Shown here piece by piece: positions 1 through 5,035 of a DNA stretch of 5,115 bases; within the stretch, counting starts at the first letter, position 1; the number at the start of each line of letters is the position of its first letter. The stretch lies in the NCBI GenBank assembly GCA_946478675.1, contig CAMLEF010000327.1, positions 1-5,115 of the forward strand, given 5' to 3'. The translations under genes and the position numbers were made by a program. The stretch comes from an uncultured Flavobacteriales bacterium (GTDB taxonomy: Bacteria; Bacteroidota; Bacteroidia; Palsa-965). The notes beneath the pieces are model-generated. The model was not told the DNA's origin. It did no database searches and saw nothing but the letters and a program-made list of their open reading frames with translations.

Positions 1-111
1 GATCGTCACATAACGCGTACGGTTGCGGATATGACGTTCGAATTTCTCTTTCCGTTCTTCGCTGAGAAAGCCGGAGAGAAAGGCGTCGAGCTCTTTGTCG
101 TAAGCGTTCAT
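1..111 (-). CDS. trmH: TrmH/SpoU-family RNA 2'-O-ribose methyltransferase, N-terminus only (cut by window edge)
   Basis: The first 37 codons are visible, from the ATG at 111 to the left edge. They give an acidic-basic helix containing FLSGFLSEERKEKFE, followed by RNRTRYVTI. The pattern of a short leader, an F-L-[ST]-E-x-R-K stretch and an R-T-R-[YH]-[IV]-T strand is how Bacteroidota TrmH proteins (tRNA guanosine-18 2'-O-methyltransferase, SAM-dependent SPOUT fold) begin; this is from family knowledge and no search was run. The SPOUT catalytic and knot motifs lie outside the window, so the exact substrate (tRNA Gm18 or another RNA) cannot be judged. The start codon overlaps the stop of the upstream TPR lipoprotein gene as ATGA (111-108), so translation is probably coupled and the gene is probably the third of the operon. 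No Shine-Dalgarno is present. Confidence 0.68.
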   Translation of the reverse strand, partial: MNAYDKELDAFLSGFLSEERKEKFERHIRNRTRYVTI

Positions 112-671
112 TGATTGCAGATTGTGTCGAGTTGGCCAGGTCTATATTCTGCTCCGAGCCTGATTGCATGTTTCGTGTCTTCGCAGGCTCGTTCTTTATT
201 ACCAAGAATATAATAAATACCTCCGCGGTTTCGGAAATAGTCTGAATCTGTCGAATCCAATTCAATTGCCTTGTTTAGATCGGATATGGCCTTATTGTAT
301 TCTTCAAGATGCAATTCTGAAAGAGCGCGATTGTAGTAAGCTTTCCTGAAAGTGGGATCGATGGCAATTGCTTTGGATAAGTACAAAATTGATTCGTCGC
401 AACCTTCATGCAGATTATGACACAGCATGCCTTTCGTCACTCCCATGAAATAATATGCCTCTACGCGACTGCTGTCTTCCTGGATTAAAGTAGTGTAGAC
501 AAGCTCGGCTTCCTGATACTTTGCTTCAGAATATAATTTTCTGCCGATAGCAATCATGGAGTCGTAGCGTTGTTTTTCCATTGCATAAGCCGGATGTCCG
601 TTTTCCTTTGATTGATTACAGGAACAAACACCAAGACTTAATATTATCCATGAAAGCCGGATCCGCATCAT
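108..671 (-). CDS. Small TPR-repeat lipoprotein (187 aa)
   Basis: The protein starts MMRIRLSWIILSLGVCSCNQ: a short basic n-region, a hydrophobic core and then two cysteines. C18 (context V-C-S-C) is the better lipidation site; C16 is an alternative. This predicts a lipoprotein anchored on the periplasmic side of the envelope. The rest is mostly TPR helices: about residues 36-67 (ending in E-D-S), 70-106 with a longer inter-helix loop carrying C84 and C91, 108-140 (AYYNRALSEL, then AISDLNKAIELDS) and 142-174. TPRs bind proteins or peptides, and no enzyme domain is visible. The reading frame stays open upstream to 980, but that extension is only the ureohydrolase gene read out of frame. The ATG at 671 is chosen because it begins the signal peptide and overlaps the preceding stop as ATGA; the next ATG at 668 is equally possible. 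Counted lines inside the gene (301-420, 481-540) are about 35-43% GC, against 62-68% in the ureohydrolase, so it may be a later insertion into the operon. The partner is unknown. Confidence 0.85.
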   Translation of the reverse strand: MMRIRLSWIILSLGVCSCNQSKENGHPAYAMEKQRYDSMIAIGRKLYSEAKYQEAELVYTTLIQEDSSRVEAYYFMGVTKGMLCHNLHEGCDESILYLSKAIAIDPTFRKAYYNRALSELHLEEYNKAISDLNKAIELDSTDSDYFRNRGGIYYILGNKERACEDTKHAIRLGAEYRPGQLDTICNQ

Positions 672-1738
672 TCTTTCGTAAAGCGACCGTTGGAAAGCGC
701 CAGCAGGTTGCACATGCGGAACAGCATCCGTGCGCCGACGTTCGCATCCCATTCGTCGCCGTCGGGGCCGGGAGCGACTTCGTTCAGGTCGATGCCGATC
801 ACTTTTTTGCCGAGACGTACAACGCGATCGATGAGGAATGCCGCCTGCTCGTATTCGAAACCTCCTGCTACCGGCGTTCCGGTGTTCGGGCAAAGTTTCG
901 GATCGAGACCGTCGATGTCGAAGCTGATATAGACTTTTTCCGGCAGGTGCGAAATGATCTCGTCGACCTGTTTCGCCCAATGGAAACCGTTGTATTGCTC
1001 ATGCTTCAAATCACGATCGAAGAACGTGACGATGCGGCCGTTGGAGGCTTTGATGAGATCGGCTTCTTCCTGGCAAAAGTCACGGATGCCGACCTGCACG
1101 AGCTTCTTCACCTGCGGGATCGAAAGCGCGTTGTACATGATCGACGCGTGCGAATACGTGAAGCCTTCGTATGCTTTGCGGAGGTCGGCGTGTGCATCGA
1201 TCTGCAGGATGGCGAAATCACCGTGTACTTCGGCCAGCGCCTGCATCATGCCGAACGGCGTGCTGTGGTCGCCGCCGAGCAGGGCCACGAGCTTTCCGTT
1301 GCGCATCCAGTGCAGGCAACGCTGGCGCACCCATTCGTTCAGCCATTCCGAGCCTTTGTTGATTTTCTCGCGGATCGCTTTGCAGGTCGCATCGTTATGG
1401 ACGTCGACGCCATTCGTGATCGCATCGATATATACTTTCGCTTCTTCGCGAAGCAGCGCAGCTTTTCCTGCGACTTCCTGCGAAATTTCATCCATTGCGA
1501 GACCGAGCTTCCACGCATCGGGAATCGACGGCTCGTGCAAATCCACCTGGAAGGAAGCGTCGAAAATCGCTGCAGGACCTTCGGCGGTGCCGTCGCTGTA
1601 CGAAACGGTCACATCCCACGGAACGGGAACGATCACGACTTCGGCTTCGTCACAGGTAAACGGAAGGCCGAAAATATTGCTGTTCGGATCACCCGGATCG
1701 TTCGGGTTGAAAGAGGCGATTTTGTCTGCTTTGCTCAT
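668..1738 (-). CDS. speB: Arginase/agmatinase-family ureohydrolase
   Basis: This is a 356-aa binuclear manganese ureohydrolase, which hydrolyses a guanidino compound to urea and an amine. Family metal-ligand motifs are all present: GGDHS with H158, DAHADL with D181, H183 and D185, and SFDIDGLDP with D274 and D276. GTPVAGGF (287-294) and DLNEVAP (E320) match the conserved C-terminal part. An apparently intact active site suggests a working cytoplasmic enzyme. The symbol marks the family (SpeB/arginase) only. Agmatine, arginine or another guanidino compound could be the substrate, and no arginine decarboxylase or other polyamine gene lies nearby to decide. It is longer than the usual 300-320 aa, with extra helical sequence around residues 75-145 before the first metal motif; this long form occurs in Bacteroidota. 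It has no signal peptide. It is the first visible gene of a minus-strand operon, and its stop overlaps the next start as ATGA. The start is preceded by CTACT and no Shine-Dalgarno. The long inverted repeat at 1774-1895 lies upstream, so the promoter is in or beside that repeat; I see no clean consensus there. Confidence 0.9.
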   Translation of the reverse strand: MSKADKIASFNPNDPGDPNSNIFGLPFTCDEAEVVIVPVPWDVTVSYSDGTAEGPAAIFDASFQVDLHEPSIPDAWKLGLAMDEISQEVAGKAALLREEAKVYIDAITNGVDVHNDATCKAIREKINKGSEWLNEWVRQRCLHWMRNGKLVALLGGDHSTPFGMMQALAEVHGDFAILQIDAHADLRKAYEGFTYSHASIMYNALSIPQVKKLVQVGIRDFCQEEADLIKASNGRIVTFFDRDLKHEQYNGFHWAKQVDEIISHLPEKVYISFDIDGLDPKLCPNTGTPVAGGFEYEQAAFLIDRVVRLGKKVIGIDLNEVAPGPDGDEWDANVGARMLFRMCNLLALSNGRFTKE

Positions 1739-1773
1739 AGTAGTAATGGAATAGTCGGCAAATCTACGAAGGC

Positions 1774-1895
1774 GGGTGCGAATTACGAATGTTTACGAAT
1801 ATACGAATGGGGGAAAGGTTGGCTCGTCGATGGATTGTACCAAAGAATCTGCAATAGACGATTCGTATATTCGTATCGATTCGTAATTCGCACCC
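1774..1895. repeat. Long inverted repeat of TACGAAT units between divergent genes
   Basis: The 35-bp arms are 1774-1808 and 1861-1895, with a 52-bp spacer. The right arm, reverse-complemented, matches the left at 32 of 35 positions. The three differences form one block (GTT at 1791-1793 versus CGA). Each arm starts GGGTGCGAATTACGAAT and carries CGAAT cores spaced 7-10 bp (left arm: 1779, 1786, 1796, 1804). The structure occupies most of the spacer between the ureohydrolase start (1738) and the TPR gene start (1899). The right arm ends 3 bp before that ATG. In RNA or supercoiled DNA it could form a long hairpin or cruciform. No transposase or coding sequence is inside, and the spacer shows no convincing promoter. 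Confidence 0.93.
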
Positions 1896-1898
1896 ACT

Positions 1899-3068
1899 AT
1901 GAAACTGTTGCATTCGCTTCTCATTTTCGCCCTCCTCATTGTTGCGTTGCCTTCGCATGCGCAGGTTGTTCCGCAGGCGGCTGATCCGAATAAGTTCAGC
2001 AGTAAAGAGCTGAAGAAGATCGAGAAGTCGAAGGCGCTTTACCAGAAAGGGAAATACGCCAAAGCCATCGCGACGATCGATGCGGTGCAGAAAACGCATT
2101 TGCTGAACGATGAGCTCTGGATGCTGCGTGTCGAGTATGAACACACGCAATACGTGGCCAGCGCGTATGCGGATGCAGGAAAAGCATTCGCATCGGAAAA
2201 TACAGCGGTTTACAAAAACAATTTCCTGCTCGCCTGCAGCTTTGCAACGCTCTACAGCAACAAGCAGGAAAACGCCGCAATTTATCTTCGGACTTTTCTC
2301 GTGGATGAGAACGTCGATGAAAACGTGTCGAAGGATGCGAAGGAAGAATTCCAGGATGGCGAGACCGCTTTCTTCAATGAAAAATACGACGCCGCGACGA
2401 AGCATTACAAGAATGCCTACAAGCTCGACACGACGTATTACAAAGCGGCGTTGTATATCGGTGATGCGTATTTCCGCGGGAAAGAATACGAAGAGGCCTT
2501 GCCCTGGTACCAGAAAGCGGTAAACATGCAGCCGAACATGCTCGAAGCGCGCAAATATCTCACGGACGTGTACATGAAACTGCGCCGCTGGAAAGAGGCG
2601 TACAACGCGTGCATCGACGGCATCATCGTTTACCCGGATGCTGGAATGTTCGGAAAGCTGGAAGTGATTTGTGAAGAGCTCGACAAAAAATTCGATGCGC
2701 ACTGGATGCCGCGATTCTACCTGCCAAATTCACCGGCCATAGAACAGGCGCCGATCGCTGAAGAGCCGTGGAACTTTTACCGCAATGCGAAGAATGAAGT
2801 GAAAGACAATCTCGATAAAAAAGGACAGCTCACAAACAAAGAAGGCAGCCTGCGTTTTCTCGAAGTGTACAGCTGGGACAAGATGCTCGATCGCCCGCTC
2901 GACGGCAGCGTATGGTCGTTCCCCGAAAAAATGCGCCGCGAAGGTTTTCTCGATTGCTATGTGATGGTGAGCATGTATCACATTTCATTTCATGACCAGT
3001 ACAAAGTTTTCGCAAGGGAAAATAAAGAACGGATCCGAAAGTATATTGAAACGTATCTCGTACAATGA
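1899..3068 (+). CDS. Exported TPR-repeat protein (389 aa)
   Basis: The N-terminus MKLLHSLLIFALLIVALPSHAQ is a typical Sec signal peptide with a probable signal peptidase I site after A21 (S-H-A|Q), which fixes the start; export to the periplasm or beyond is inferred. TPR-like helix pairs follow: about 44-66 (ALYQKGKYAKAIATID), 148-178 (GETAFFNEKYDAATKHYKNA), 181-212 (ALYIGDAYFRGKEYEEALPW, ending M-Q-P) and 215-246 (DVYMKLRRWKEAYNACIDG). A short tandem duplication gives DENVDENV at 136-143. Residues 285-389 are not TPR. They are rich in aromatic and charged residues and end in a helical stretch; I do not recognise this domain. No catalytic motif is evident, so the likely role is a scaffold or binding protein, with unknown partner. 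The gene is transcribed divergently from the ureohydrolase operon. Its start codon lies 3 bp after an inverted-repeat arm that takes the place of a ribosome-binding site. Downstream it meets a repeat at once and then the terminator at 3265-3295. Codon use and base composition look native. Confidence 0.88.
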   Translation: MKLLHSLLIFALLIVALPSHAQVVPQAADPNKFSSKELKKIEKSKALYQKGKYAKAIATIDAVQKTHLLNDELWMLRVEYEHTQYVASAYADAGKAFASENTAVYKNNFLLACSFATLYSNKQENAAIYLRTFLVDENVDENVSKDAKEEFQDGETAFFNEKYDAATKHYKNAYKLDTTYYKAALYIGDAYFRGKEYEEALPWYQKAVNMQPNMLEARKYLTDVYMKLRRWKEAYNACIDGIIVYPDAGMFGKLEVICEELDKKFDAHWMPRFYLPNSPAIEQAPIAEEPWNFYRNAKNEVKDNLDKKGQLTNKEGSLRFLEVYSWDKMLDRPLDGSVWSFPEKMRREGFLDCYVMVSMYHISFHDQYKVFARENKERIRKYIETYLVQ

Positions 3069-3072
3069 AATA

Positions 3073-3252
3073 GGTCATTCGTGCATTCGGTCATTCGGGG
3101 ATAATATTGAACTTGTATTTCTCCGTTTGTTCGAGCGTAGTCGGGAACCTGTTGCATTTAGAATGCGAAAAGTTCCCGACTCCGCCCGACCAAACATAAA
3201 AGCACCCTCTTCGAATGCACGAATGACCAAATGCACGAATGCACGAATGACC
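3073..3252. repeat. Outer inverted repeat with GAATGCACGAATGACC units
   Basis: The left arm (3073-3098) reads GGTCATTCGTGCATTCG and then GTCATTCGG. The right side carries two exact copies of its 17-bp reverse complement, CGAATGCACGAATGACC, at 3212-3228 and 3236-3252 (24-bp period). The full 26-bp left arm pairs with 3227-3252 at 23 of 26 positions. A separate GC-rich hairpin (3126-3194) lies between the arms. The left arm begins 4 bp after the stop codon of the exported TPR gene, and the right arm ends 12 bp before the terminator at 3265. Open frames crossing this region are repetitive low-complexity translations and not genes. Confidence 0.9.
3126..3194. repeat. GC-rich hairpin repeat, copy 1
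   Basis: Arms 3126-3150 and 3170-3194 pair at 21 of 25 positions around a core of AGTCGGGAAC and GTTCCCGACT. The loop side extends the stem with GCATT (3154-3158) and AATGC (3162-3166) around a 3-nt loop. Positions 3128-3157 match 4885-4914 at 28 of 30 bases in the same orientation, so this is one copy of a dispersed family. No T-tract follows the stem, so it is not a typical intrinsic terminator, although it could protect the 3' end of the upstream TPR mRNA. Confidence 0.88.
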
Positions 3253-3264
3253 GGATTAAAAATG

Positions 3265-3295
3265 AAAAACCCTTCGGAGAGCCCGAAGGGTTTTT
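3265..3295. terminator. Bidirectional intrinsic terminator between convergent genes
   Basis: A perfect 13-bp stem is formed by AAAAACCCTTCGG (3265-3277) and CCGAAGGGTTTTT (3283-3295) around the 5-nt loop AGAGC. The A-tract on one side and T-tract on the other give a U-run in either direction. It lies 19 bp past the HU stop codon on the minus strand and 196 bp past the exported TPR gene stop on the plus strand. It should chiefly terminate HU and may also stop plus-strand readthrough. Confidence 0.92.
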
Positions 3296-3314
3296 CTGCA
3301 AAAAGCAGTAACGA

Positions 3315-3590
3315 TTACTTGTTAACCGTGTTTGCGAGGTCAGAGCCAGCCTTGAACTTAGCTACTTTTTTCGCTTTGATCTGGATGGTCTTACCGGTCT
3401 GGGGATTACGGCCGGTACGAGCTGCACGCTTGGAAACAGAGAAGGTGCCGAAGCCTACGAGAGAAACTTTGTCGCCTTTTTTGAGAGCTTTGCTTACGCT
3501 TTCGATGGTGGAATCAAGAGCGCGGCCTGCATCAGCTTTGGAGATTTTTGCGCCAGCGGCGATTGCTTCGATCAGTTCTGCTTTGTTCAT
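3315..3590 (-). CDS. hup: DNA-binding protein HU (HU/IHF family)
   Basis: This 91-aa protein has the full HU length. It begins [11 protein letters not shown] and contains the signature [20 protein letters not shown] at 46-65, followed by [19 protein letters not shown] is a homo- or heterodimeric nucleoid protein that bends DNA without strict sequence specificity. R61-N62-P63 is the tip of the DNA-clasping arm, where the proline intercalates between base pairs. The K- and R-rich arm and the V-A-K-F-K-A-G strand support HU rather than IHF, and there is no C-terminal or N-terminal extension. The start is fixed by the conserved MNKAELI. The leader is A-rich (CCAACGCAAA before ATG) and lacks a Shine-Dalgarno. 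The gene appears monocistronic, with a consensus promoter at 3633-3662 and an intrinsic terminator 19 bp after the stop. Confidence 0.97.
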   Translation of the reverse strand: MNKAELIEAIAAGAKISKADAGRALDSTIESVSKALKKGDKVSLVGFGTFSVSKRAARTGRNPQTGKTIQIKAKKVAKFKAGSDLANTVNK

Positions 3591-3632
3591 TTTGCGTTGG
3601 TTTTAAGAGTGAGACAATGAATTTGATCGAAG

Positions 3633-3662
3633 CAAATATACTCCCAAACCCACACCAGTCAA
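3633..3662 (-). promoter_or_regulatory. Bacteroidota-type promoter of hup
   Basis: Read on the minus strand, TTG (3662-3660) is followed after exactly 19 bp by TATATTTG (3640-3633). This matches the Bacteroidota primary sigma consensus of a -33 TTG/TTTG element and a -7 TAnnTTTG element. The transcription start should fall near 3626-3629, leaving a leader of about 35-40 nt before the HU ATG at 3590. This is the clearest promoter in the window. Confidence 0.85.
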
Positions 3663-3687
3663 GGTTTTCGCTGGGAAAACGACGGGG

Positions 3688-3718
3688 TTGTTCATAAAAG
3701 AAACCGGTTTGTTAATAA
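3688..3718. promoter_or_regulatory. Candidate regulatory site upstream of the hup promoter
   Basis: Two near-identical decamers, TTGTTCATAA (3688-3697) and TTGTTAATAA (3709-3718), lie 21 bp apart start to start, which is two helical turns. Between them is a perfect 10-bp palindrome, AAACCGGTTT (3701-3710). The group is about 60-90 bp upstream of the inferred hup transcription start, where an activator or upstream element would sit. The decamers loosely resemble DnaA-box variants, but that is weak. The remainder of this spacer, 3719-3820, shows only a weak stem (3727-3735 with 3747-3755, 8 of 9 pairs, no T-tract). Confidence 0.35.
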
Positions 3719-3820
3719 CTGAATCGCTGAAACCCGCTGGGAGTAAGGCTTTCAGGGTCTTCTTGCCCGGAAACCTGCGTAGGTACAAGGATTCGCGGGA
3801 TCAATGAATGATTGAAAAAT

Positions 3821-3850
3821 GGCCGCAGAGGCGCGGAGAACGCAGAGAAA
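3821..3850. repeat. GCAGAGG-type dispersed repeat remnant
   Basis: The stretch GGCCGCAGAGGCGCGGAGAA followed by CGCAGAGAAA consists of degenerate (C)GCAGAG / GCGGAG units 8-11 bp apart. Tracts of this type are, from general knowledge, scattered through many environmental bacterial genomes and often give spurious translations like RRGAENAEK, which is what this strand encodes. Here the tract ends 3 bp from the fmt stop codon. It encodes nothing itself. Confidence 0.65.
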
Positions 3851-3853
3851 AGC

Positions 3854-4816
3854 TCAAAGCACGTAAGCGCCTTCGAGCGGATTGCCGCGCAGCAGGTCTT
3901 CTACGGACATGCGACGTTTGCCGGGCAGCTGCACTTCTTTGATTTCGATGTAACCGCCTTCCACCTGCACGCGCTGGAAACCGGGTTGGAAATCTTTTTC
4001 CGCAGATGTGCCGGGAACGAAAACCGTGCGGAAAACTTTGATCTCCACCGGCGGCTGCGTGTCGCCGGGAAAATTCAGCGTGGTCCAGGCGCCGGGATAC
4101 GGAGATAAGCCGCGCACGTGATCGTGGATCTGCTGTCCCGTTTTTTTCCAGTCGATGCGGCAATCGTCGCGGAAAATTTTCGGTGCATCGTGCAGCACTT
4201 CGCCCGGCGCAACGAATTGTTCCTGCGAAACCGGCTTACACGTTCCGTCGCCGATCGCATCCACCGTTTTCGTCACGAGCCCTGCGCCGACGATCATCAG
4301 CTTGTCGTGCAACTCTCCCGCGTTTTCATTTTCACCGATGCGCACTTCTTCGCGGAAGAGGATGTTGCCGGTGTCGATCTGCTGCTGCAGGAAAAAAGTA
4401 GTGACGCCTGTTTTCGTTTCGCCGTTCATGATCGCGCGGTTGATCGGCGCGGCGCCGCGGTATTGCGGAAGAAGAGAAGCGTGGAGATTGAACGTGCCCA
4501 TCGGCGGCATTTGCCACACCGCTTCCGGCAGCATGCGAAACGCAACGACGATTTGCAGATCGGCATTGCAGGCTTTCAGCTCTTCCAGAAATTCCGGCGA
4601 CTTCAGTTTTTCCGGTTGCAGCACCCGCAGGTTTTTCGAAACGGCATATTGCTTCACTTCGCTCTGCCGGAATTGCTGTCCGCGACCGGCCGGCTTATCC
4701 GGGGCCGTGATCACCGCCACGACGTTGTATTGTTCTTCAACCAGCTTTTGCAGCACGCCTACCGCGAATCCCGGCGTGCCCATGAATACAATGCGGATAG
4801 ACTTCGGGTCTTTCAT
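3854..4816 (-). CDS. fmt: Methionyl-tRNA formyltransferase
   Basis: This enzyme transfers the formyl group of 10-formyl-tetrahydrofolate to initiator Met-tRNA in the cytoplasm, giving fMet-tRNA for translation initiation. The 320-aa length matches the family. The N-terminal Rossmann-type domain has IVFMGTPGFAVGVLQKL (9-25) and TAPDKPAGRGQ (37-47). The formyltransferase core has NLHASLLPQYRGAAPINRAI (110-129), with the catalytic-triad residues N110 and H112, and QQQIDTGNIL with D148. The C-terminal beta-barrel domain that contacts tRNA covers about 210-320, including IDW (221-223) and RGLSPYPGAWT (235-245). All key residues are present. The ATG at 4816 starts 10 residues before the first conserved strand, and no closer start fits. 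There is no Shine-Dalgarno; the leader is TCTTTTCCA before ATG, and the AT-rich repeat arm begins 4 bp upstream of the start. The HU gene lies downstream on the same strand, but its own promoter makes it a separate unit. Confidence 0.97.
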   Translation of the reverse strand: MKDPKSIRIVFMGTPGFAVGVLQKLVEEQYNVVAVITAPDKPAGRGQQFRQSEVKQYAVSKNLRVLQPEKLKSPEFLEELKACNADLQIVVAFRMLPEAVWQMPPMGTFNLHASLLPQYRGAAPINRAIMNGETKTGVTTFFLQQQIDTGNILFREEVRIGENENAGELHDKLMIVGAGLVTKTVDAIGDGTCKPVSQEQFVAPGEVLHDAPKIFRDDCRIDWKKTGQQIHDHVRGLSPYPGAWTTLNFPGDTQPPVEIKVFRTVFVPGTSAEKDFQPGFQRVQVEGGYIEIKEVQLPGKRRMSVEDLLRGNPLEGAYVL

Positions 4817-4819
4817 TGG

Positions 4820-5035
4820 AAAAGATTCAAAAATTCAAGATTCAAAAATTCTTGATTTGTATTTGTTGGTAGTACGCCCAAGCCTGTTCGAGCGGAGTCG
4901 GGAACTTGTTGCATCGAAATGAAGCAGGTTCTCGACTCCGCTCGAACAAGCCGGGAAATTCTGATACGCAACTGTCAATTTCGAATCTTCAATTTTCAAT
5001 CTTTGAATCTTTGAATCTTGAATATTCAATCTTTT
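4820..5035. repeat. Outer inverted repeat with AAGATTCAAAAATTC units
   Basis: The left arm (4820-4851) is a tandem array of GATTC/AATTC cores at 4824, 4832, 4839 and 4847 (spacing 7-8 bp). The right arm, 5005-5035 reverse-complemented, aligns with it over about 31 bp with one gap and four substitutions, and further GAATC/TTCAA units extend to about 4981. The GC-rich hairpin 4883-4950 lies inside. The arms fill the spacer between the upstream gene and fmt: the left arm starts 4 bp from the fmt start codon and the right arm runs into the TAA stop (5036-5034) of the upstream gene. Frames reading through it give low-complexity I-Q-D-S-K-type peptides, a sign of repeat and not of a protein. Confidence 0.88.
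4883..4950. repeat. GC-rich hairpin repeat, copy 2
   Basis: Arms 4883-4914 and 4919-4950 pair at 27 of 32 positions around the 4-nt loop CGAA. The core is TTCGAGCGGAGTCGGGAAC on the left and GTTCTCGACTCCGCTCGAA on the right. The left arm matches copy 1 (3128-3157) at 28 of 30 bases. Compared with copy 1 the outer stem is better paired and the loop differs. No T-tract follows it on either strand. Confidence 0.92.

Noticed and set aside
672..980. N-terminal extension of the TPR lipoprotein frame up to an ATG at 980
   Set aside because: The extension is arginine-rich nonsense made by reading the ureohydrolase gene out of frame. The lipoprotein signal peptide begins at 671 with an ATGA overlap.
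581..1984. 467-aa plus-strand open frame
   Set aside because: It is antisense to the ureohydrolase, rich in R, H, V and F as expected for the complement of a high-GC gene, has no recognisable domain, and runs through the inverted repeat at 1774-1895.
1764..2702. 312-aa minus-strand open frame
   Set aside because: It is antisense to the exported TPR gene, which has a signal peptide and clear TPR motifs. The antisense product has no motif.
3073..3252. Possible CRISPR array
   Set aside because: The repeated unit is only 17 bp, with a 7-bp gap between the two direct copies and an inverted third copy; there are no spacers of normal length and no cas genes.
3688..3718. Replication origin (DnaA boxes)
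   Set aside because: There are only two decamers, each off the DnaA-box consensus, and there is no dnaA/dnaN neighbourhood or AT-rich unwinding stretch with clustered boxes.
3727..3755. Hairpin as terminator of fmt
   Set aside because: The stem pairs 8 of 9 with an 11-nt loop and no T-tract follows on the minus strand, so terminator activity is not supported.
3603..3788. 61-aa minus-strand open frame upstream of hup
   Set aside because: It overlaps the exact hup promoter and the palindrome, has no recognisable motif, and its end lies in the hup leader. It is more likely chance.
4118..4922. Two long plus-strand open frames opposite fmt
   Set aside because: Both are the complement of a fully conserved fmt and have shadow-frame composition; one also runs into the repeat.
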